A program made the translations under genes and the position numbers. Shown here in pieces: positions 57,624 to 64,000 of a stretch of DNA of 64,000 nucleotides. This DNA comes from Taxillus chinensis (taxonomy: Eukaryota > Streptophyta > Magnoliopsida > Santalales > Loranthaceae). The notes below the pieces were generated by a model. That model was given only the letters and a program-made list of their open reading frames with translations, had not been told where the DNA came from and did not search any database. The stretch spans positions 10,577,715 through 10,641,714 of the forward strand of contig CM042087.1 of assembly GCA_023512835.1 (NCBI GenBank). The letters run 5' to 3'. Within the stretch, counting starts at the first letter, position 1. Every line of letters starts with the position of its first letter.

Positions 57624-59587
57624 TGTAGATCCCAAAGTGAGTCTAGAGGGGGAGTGAATAGACTTTCTTCTTGCTCTGAAGCTAGACCGTTAGCTGGTTT
57701 ATACTACTTCTATGGATAACTATGGTGAAAGTATTTATGGAGAAGATGACAGTAGTAATTTGAGTGATAATGTGAGGCGTAATGAACTATCAGCCAAATC
57801 TGAGATAGGGGTAAATGCTCTTTGCTAAACAGATTTCAGATGTAACAGGAATGAGCTTTGATAGTTTGGATTGTGGGAAACAACATAGAGATGAGATTCG
57901 ATGATTGTGCTGGATCTTTGATGAACAAGGGGTTTTGATTGATCACAACGTTTGATCTTTATCTTGGTTCAACGCGGCACACATCACTTTTAAGTTCTCT
58001 TTCTCTTTCTTAGTCTTTCTCTCGTGCGTTGGATCACTTTCTTGAATTCTATGAAAGATGTATCTTGAAGTGTGTAAGAATCCTTTTTCTTGTATTCTGT
58101 GTATTCCACGCTTTCAGAGAAAGAGACTAACTCTCCTTTTTGTCGTTTTGTGTGAGAGAGATATATATTTTAAGTTTAGATTGCTGTGCGCCTAGTTGTC
58201 TATCCGACAGATTGACTTCCCGCCAGTGGATATGCGGGATGTCAGGGGATGGGTTGATCTACTCTGATTTGCAGATCTGTTGCCCATGCTGCACAATTGC
58301 ATGCCCATACATGCACAGTCAATCTTGGCCGTTCATCCGTGGAAAGTGGTTGATTGCAATTAATGCGGCATTAATTGCACTCCACCTGCTCAAGACAGCG
58401 CATGCTTACTGTACAAACCCTACCTGATGATATCGCTAAGTGAATATGCTTAGGGTTGTAAGTATGCCTTGAAGGTGGGTGGCTCGTAGGTTTGATGACT
58501 CTAAGGTTTCAGTTAGAACCTATTGAGGTTGCGAACGTTTACTTTAGGCTTTACAGTGTTAATATCTGCGAGTCTACCACTCACAGATCTTCGAGTCTCC
58601 GAGGTTAGAGTTCGAGTTAGATTGAGTCTGTTGTGTCACTCTATTAACTGTAAGTCTGTGACTCTACGAGTCTGCGACTATCCTAATAGCTCTTTTCTTC
58701 GAGGCGCGCCTAATCTTCCCGTGGTTACAGCTGCGAGTCTACGACCCTAGGTCTGCAGGTCTACGACCTTTGAGTTTCTCAACTTATTTACTTGACTAAG
58801 AGGCTCTTCGACTCTGCGAGTCTTCGACCTTGAAAACCTTCGACTCTATGAGTCTTGGACTTTCCATTTCTTCCTTAGCCTTTCGCATTTACTCATGTAC
58901 TGAGTTTCCGTATTCTACGAGTCTTCGACTCTACGGCAATGACCCTTCAACTATAATGCTCAACATTCCAGATCTCTGAGTCTGTGACATATGAAAATTT
59001 CTTTAAATTAATAGTATCTATATCTACGACCCTTGAGTCTACGACTCTACGCCCCTTAAGTTACAGTTACACTTGTGTTTGTCAGTCATTATTGCTTTGA
59101 CTCTTCGACCTTCGACCTACGAGTCTGCGAGTCCTGTTTTCTTAACCGTGTTTTAAGGTTGCGACTCTATGACCCTTGAGTCTACGAGTCTAGCAGTACT
59201 TCAAGTTGCGTTCAGTGACATGAGCGCTCTGGGGACTCTACAGTTTTATAGGCTTCGAGTCTTTGAGTTATTTAAGTTTGGTTACTGTTTATTTAGAATT
59301 CTTCGACTCTACGAGTCTCTAAATTTAATTGTCGCTTACAGTAATGCTCTCTTTTTCGTACTGCGACTCTACGACCTTCGACCCGGGATCTACGAGTCGC
59401 AATGTGTTTCGTCATAAATATGCTTCAAGTCTCCAGACCCTACGAGTCTACGAGCCTCTCGCCAATATGTTTTGTGACAGTTTTTCTTTTACGAACTATG
59501 ACTCTTCGACCCTACAACCTTCGGATCTTCGAGTCTCCAGACTTAGACTATATTTTGGCAGTTTCATCAAATCTTATATTTCCAATA
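57624..59587 (-). repeat. D 3' LTR (1964 bp)
   Basis: + strand TGTAGATCCC to TTCCAATA (CA changed to TA). The left part has the agagggggagtgaatag block also present beside the PBS in C. The right part (58560-59560) has dozens of cgactctacgagtc, cttcgacc and gagtcttcgag units. It is the most complete copy of this LTR in the window. Confidence 0.85.
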
Positions 59588-59597
59588 ATCTCCCCCT
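59588..59597 (-). other. D polypurine tract
   Basis: agggggagat on the - strand directly precedes the LTR. More purine tracts lie at about 59800-59812 and 59818-59832, matching the multiple-PPT habit of Sireviruses. Confidence 0.8.
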
Positions 59598-60009
59598 ATT
59601 TAATGTAAGCTGACAACGGGTGAAAAGCATTAAGTCTGAGGCTACGAGTTTGATAGGCAGTTTTAAGTTAACATAAAATATCTTTGCATATGAAAAATTA
59701 GGAGGAGATCAAAATTACGAAAATGCACACTCCTCTCCCCTGTAGGCATGAAGCTGCGTTAGCTGCCTCTTGTCGAAGATAAGATAATGCCCCCAACGAC
59801 CATGCTCCCCTTGAGATATACTCCCCCTTTCTGGGGTGAGGAACAAGAACCAGAACAAAAATCACATGGGAGCAATGCAATAAAACATAGAACAGCAGGC
59901 AGCAGAGCAAAGACATACACAAAAAGTAACTGAGATAAAGTAAGTACACAGAAAACATAGAAAGAGGAAAGAGGAAGAGCAGTGTACAATTAAACAAAGT
60001 ACAATATAG
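59598..60009 (-). other. D spacer between third ORF and PPT
   Basis: About 410 bp, A-rich on the + strand, non-coding, with extra purine tracts. Confidence 0.65.
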
Positions 60010-63000
60010 TTACGGTTTAAAGTCAGAATATTTTACACTTTGCGTAAACAGAAAAACAGCGGCTTGCTCGCGCAAGAGTTGAGCAGTAGTCAGATGTAAC
60101 GAGGTAACTCGACTGCTCACACGATCAAATTCAGGCACGAGGGCAAGGAAGCTGTTGGTGGTCAGGATGCGAATATAGTGGGAGACATAGAAACCACAGC
60201 TATGAGCATCATCCTGAGCAGGATCGCCTTGCTTGACTCGAGTAATTTCCATCGGTTTTGAAAGATGATAGCCACCACACCCATGCGAATATCCCTGCAT
60301 GACACGTGTGAGGGTGCGATTGAATTCATAGTGTTGTTCCCGCCGATGGAGTAGTAGAGTAGTAGGCTTGGAGTCAAAGATGATGATCCTCTGGTTCTTG
60401 AAATCGATATTTAGAAGAAACCCGTGTGGGGATGTTGACAGGTAGGGGATGAGCACATGGTCGACCTCATTCCATGGACGGAAGGAGTTCTCATATATGC
60501 GACCCTGGATAAACTCGATCATTGTGGCATCATCAAATACCTGAGCCTGGATAATAGGCAAATAGAGCTCCACATGGGTATCTCGGCGGATATGGAGAGG
60601 AAGCCTCTCCAGATAGGACTTTTGTGCAAAGATGAACTGTGTCATCTCAACATTATCTATTTCTTCACTGTCGTGTAGTAAACGACACAGGTCAAGTCCA
60701 ATGAAGAATGTTTCATAGCCACAAGTCCACGCGGTGGTGTCCCCAGCAACATAGTGATTGAAAGCGGCAAGTTCAGCTGGGCTGGCTCCTGTAGTAACAC
60801 TGCGCGGTGGTACCATCATTGTAGTGGTGGAGGTAGCGATTGGATTAGTAGGGGAAGCTGGCATGGAATACTCAACCATACTTGGATGGGTCGTTGAGGG
60901 ACCAGGCTGAGTAGAGGATGAGGTTTGGCCTAGAGCAGTAGGATGCTTCTTCATGCGTGTCCCAATGGGCACATCATCATCAGAGTCAGTGAGCACAGTG
61001 GCTCTGTGTGCATGCTTTCACCCACGGGCATAGGTAGCTTCCTATCGCGGTTGTGGAGGAGGAGAAGGTTGAGGTGAAGTATTATGAGTTGCCATAGGAC
61101 TGGGAGCAGGACTGGTTGAGGTTGTAGGTTCATCAATGGGAACCGGCTCAGGTCTGTCCTTAGAGGTCTTTTGAGGTGGCTTCATGGTGAGAGTGATCTC
61201 TCCACGATCTAGTCGGCTGCAGGCTTCAAAGATAGGACCCATAGTTTTAAGAAATCCCTCATGCTGATTCTTGTACGCCTCCTTTATGTCTTCACTGTGG
61301 TTCTCAAGGCATTTAAACCCGTCAGTGCTTACTCTGATGAGGGATTCCAATTCATTCTTGACCCTTTCTAACTCAAAGTCAGAAAGTTCAACTTCATTCC
61401 GGAGCTTCTCCATTCCCTCCTCCACTGCAGAAAATCGTCCCTCGATTGCTTGAATAGTAGGTGTGAAATTTAACAGTCCAGAAGTGGTTAGTTTTTCCAA
61501 AACCTTGTCAGCAATATAGTCCACTTCCTCAGCAGTTAAGGAGCGTGAGTGAGAGGTAGAAGCCAATGGAATGGCTGATGGGATGTGGAAGGTTAGGTCC
61601 TCATTCCTCTGAGTGACCACTTGATGAGTCGCTGGTTCGAGCGGAGTGGTCATCTCAGGTACCTCTACATGCTCAGAAGCATGTGGTACTTCCTCTGCAT
61701 CAGAGTCACATGCTGCTTCAACAGTAGGTGCCTCCTCCTCTTCCTTAGTATTCTTAGCCATTTCGGCATCATGGGGAGTTAATGTGTCAGGAGTTTCACC
61801 CATGATAGGATATGGGGCAACCATCGAAACTGCTTCTATAGGGTCTCTTCTTACAAGACCCTGATCCACCAGCCAGCTAATCAGATGATCTTTGTCCACC
61901 ATTTGCTTCCCGAAGGCTATCCAGGCCTTTCTCAATTCAGCGGGGGTCATATGAGCCTTGGCATACTCAATATAAAAGTCTTCTAGTTCAGACTCCCCAA
62001 GAGAACTTAACAAAACAGGTGTTGTACGCCTACCCTCAGGGGTTTCCTGTACCGGTGACTGCCCTCCAACTGCAGGCTCTTTTACCTCTGCAATATCACT
62101 GGGCCTATCAACAGGCTGAGCTTCCTCTGGTGTAGGTTCAGTGGGGAGACATGTTCTGACAATGTTCTCCACCACTTCAGCTATATGGACCGTTGCGGCA
62201 GATGCAGAGGATGCTCGAGAAGTCTGAGGACCAGGTGCTGCTCGACTTGGTCTAGGAGCTGGGGATCTAACAGAACTTGCAGTGTCCTCAGCGAGACTTC
62301 TCATACTCGACCCGAGCCATTTCATAGGCTTGATTTCCAGCCGGCCATCTTCGTATATGCTCTTGAAAATAAACTTGGCTGGCAGTTTCGCTGTGGGTCG
62401 ATGATTGAATACGTTAGGGTGAAGGAACCTTAGGATTTTGGTAAGAACCAGTCCAAAGTTCCCCTTCTTGCTCTTGATCATGTTGTGTAGTTGAGTTCCA
62501 GTCTATTCTTCTTCCTTGCAGTACATTACACATGATCTTCATATGCTCATGGCCTGCAAAGTCATGAGCAGTCTTCTTGCACATTAGGCACTGTCCGGTG
62601 ACTATGAGAGTCGCCAGTGCCTGACCAGAGAACCCAATTTTCAGGGCTCCCCGACCTTGCTTTCCAGGGTTGGAATACCTCAGAAAAGACTTACACTCTT
62701 CTCTGGAGAGATTGGGTAGAGATTCAAAGTTACCTTTAGGGAGTGGAAGTGCATTTCGGAGCGTTTCAGCAGAGACTCGAATCTCCACTCCTTGTACTGT
62801 TCCCACCAGGTAGTCTCCAGAGATCGCCAAAGTCTCGTGAAACTCTGGGATGCTTTCCACCAGAATTTCATGCATCCCTGTACATACGGATGCAATTCTA
62901 GATTCATCGAGACGATTTCTGAACTCGCCCAACCAGCTGACCATCACATCGCCTATGGTTTCCTAGTCGACTATGAAGCCCGGGACGATTTCTCCTACTC

Positions 63001-63031
63001 CTTCTACGATCAATGAGCTGGGTCCTGCCAT
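60010..63031 (-). pseudogene. D third ORF: transposon-associated domain, coiled coil, C48/Ulp1-like protease
   Basis: About 1,000 codons in the env position of a Sirevirus. Start: ATG at 63029-63031 (MAGPSSLIVEGVG). An N-terminal domain (to about 62350; GTVQGVEIRVSAETLR, TAHDFAGHEHMKIMCNVLQG) resembles plant transposon-associated proteins. The middle is acidic and Pro/Ser-rich with a coiled coil near 61300-61450 (VEEGMEKLRNEVELSDFELE). The C-terminal domain (60010-60996) resembles C48/Ulp1 peptidases: His (60424-60426, SPHGFLLNIDF), Asp (60373-60375, IIIFDSKP), Gln six residues before Cys (60196-60198, QDDAHSCGFYV). Breaks: TAG at 62963-62965, a frameshift near 62490, TAG at 61042-61044 and TGA at 61018-61020. 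No signal peptide or membrane helix seen, so 'env' is only positional. A captured host gene is the alternative. Confidence 0.75.
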
Positions 63032-63126
63032 AGAGGTTATAGAGAGAGAAAGAGACACTCGTAGAGAGAGATTGTAAGGTCCGAAGATAGTTAGAGGAGA
63101 GAGAGGGAGAGCGAGAATGAGAATCG

Positions 63127-63200
<74 letters not shown>

Positions 63201-63280
63201 ACTTAGGGTTAGGGTTCGAGTGTGAAAACGAAGAACGTACCTCTGGGCTCCGTCTCTATCAGTGACTTATATATGGGGTG
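63032..63280 (-). promoter_or_regulatory. Possible promoter and leader of the D third ORF
   Basis: On the - strand TATATAAG (63266-63273) lies about 240 bp upstream of the ATG. It is followed by aaccctaaccctaa (telo-box-like, 63202-63216) and a long CT tract. This is the layout of many plant promoters with a CT-rich leader, and would allow separate transcription of the ORF. Purely by sequence resemblance. Confidence 0.4.
63135..63199. repeat. (GA)n microsatellite
   Basis: About 65 bp of uninterrupted GA on the + strand, in the leader of the D third ORF. Its length is likely to vary between individuals. Confidence 0.98.
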
Positions 63281-64000
63281 AGAAGTGTACCGTAGAAGTT
63301 ACACACTCTGTCAGTTCGTCTTCAAGTCCGTGTCCTTTTCTCTGACCCATCTCTTTATCTTTCGGATCCACCCGTTGGAAGATTCAAGCGATGGGTACAC
63401 GTCACCCCTTATGTCGGTGTATTTTGAATTTTAAGTACACAATGACATGCTGACATGTCTTCGACACTTGAGTAGCGAGGAGACTGAATTTGTCTCGCTT
63501 CGACCCTTTGGAACTGCAACTCTATGAAGTTGTGTTTAGGCTGAGTCTACGACTCTCTGAGCTTTGAGGCTTCGAAGCAGCAGTCTTCGAGGCAGCGGTT
63601 CTTCGATGCTGTTAGCTTTGTGGTCAACTTCGGATTCAGTGACAAAGTTGGATTTCTCTGGAATTTTTCAACACTTATCAACACGAAAGTGACGCATATG
63701 ATATTTCACATAAAACTATACATGATGAACAGTGCTGTAAGCGGAGTTAAGATTATATGCTCGGAACTTGAATTCTTCCAACCGTAATACCTAGTTTACA
63801 TGTACAACTACTATAGCATAATCATTTACATTCCCATAAAGCTTAGAAACTACTGAGTGCATCATCACATACTTCTTTATGCAAGACATTGATCACAATG
63901 TTAACATAGCATCCAGTAAACCATGGTTAGTCTAATGCAACAACCCAGTCATGAATTCAGTAGTCTCCTCACATATTTAGCAAAACTCGCTCAGCGGAGG
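63281..64000 (-). other. D spacer and possible end of pol
   Basis: Mostly non-coding; ttcgaggcagcg-type units at 63570-63605. At the right edge the - strand reads a PPLSE-like string followed by degenerate text that could be the tail of a Copia RNase H (TKPLSE...), but it is too short and broken to be sure. Confidence 0.3.

Larger units (their letters stand above)
57624..64000 (-). mobile_element. Element D: Sirevirus-type Copia, 3' half
   Basis: - strand element with 3' LTR 57624-59587, PPT, short spacer and a very long third ORF (60010-63031). The pol end may just reach the right edge. The LTR family is that of C and J. The 5' part is off-window. Confidence 0.8.

Noticed and set aside
62963..63202. 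Leu-Ser repeat protein, 24 residues or more of alternating LS
   Set aside because: The LS run is a translation of the (GA)n microsatellite in the leader; only the last 22 residues from the ATG at 63031 belong to the ORF.
63200..63216. Interstitial telomere repeat (gggttaggg)
   Set aside because: Only two units; better seen as a telo-box-like motif in a leader.

Overview
The window is a plant nuclear block of nested LTR retrotransposons. The main signs are Ty1/Copia elements of the Sirevirus type, chromodomain-bearing Ty3/Gypsy elements, primer-binding sites matching plant initiator tRNA-Met, 5-bp target-site duplications (TSDs), and AT-rich flanks. I see no intact host gene, rRNA, tRNA or CRISPR array. 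Every pol or gag region I can follow is broken by stops, frameshifts, deletions or insertions. The host looks like a large-genome flowering plant; I cannot name the species from sequence alone.

Layout, outermost to innermost. Copia element F (- strand, 5' LTR ending at 55968) reaches left beyond the window. It carries three insertions: gypsy element I (- strand, 5' LTR ending at 40906), a solo gypsy LTR M (43131-44670, TSD ataca), and a 5'-truncated chromovirus E (45421-53519). E is split by a 3-kb solo LTR, N (46048-49095). Element I carries Copia C (ends at 17898), complete Copia H (18286-32382, 108-bp LTRs, TSD cacac), solo Copia LTR J (32515-34122), a probable TRIM (about 35112-35599) and solo gypsy LTR K (36375-38425, TSD gtgaa). 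C carries Copia A (ends at 9037), solo gypsy LTR L (11959-13694, TSD atcat) and a Tat/Athila-like fragment. H carries chromovirus G (22823-31777) with both LTRs. The deepest visible chains are host > F > I > C > A and host > F > I > H > G.

Right of F is 1.65 kb of AT-rich unassigned sequence, then Sirevirus D (- strand). D contributes its 3' LTR (57624-59587), its polypurine tract and a long env-position ORF (60010-63031). D's pol lies beyond the right edge.

The most unusual item is D's third ORF, about 1,000 codons long. It has an N-terminal domain resembling plant transposon-associated proteins and shared with A, then a coiled-coil middle. Its C-terminal domain shows the His-Asp-Gln-Cys arrangement of C48/Ulp1 (SUMO-protease-like) cysteine peptidases. 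Other points of note are an in-frame triplication inside C's integrase, a hairpin in four related gypsy LTR families that shows a compensatory base change, paired G-box palindromes at fixed positions in two LTR families, and a CWG-to-CG difference pattern in G and J that may be a sequencing artefact. All domain and family names are from reading motifs; no database search was possible.
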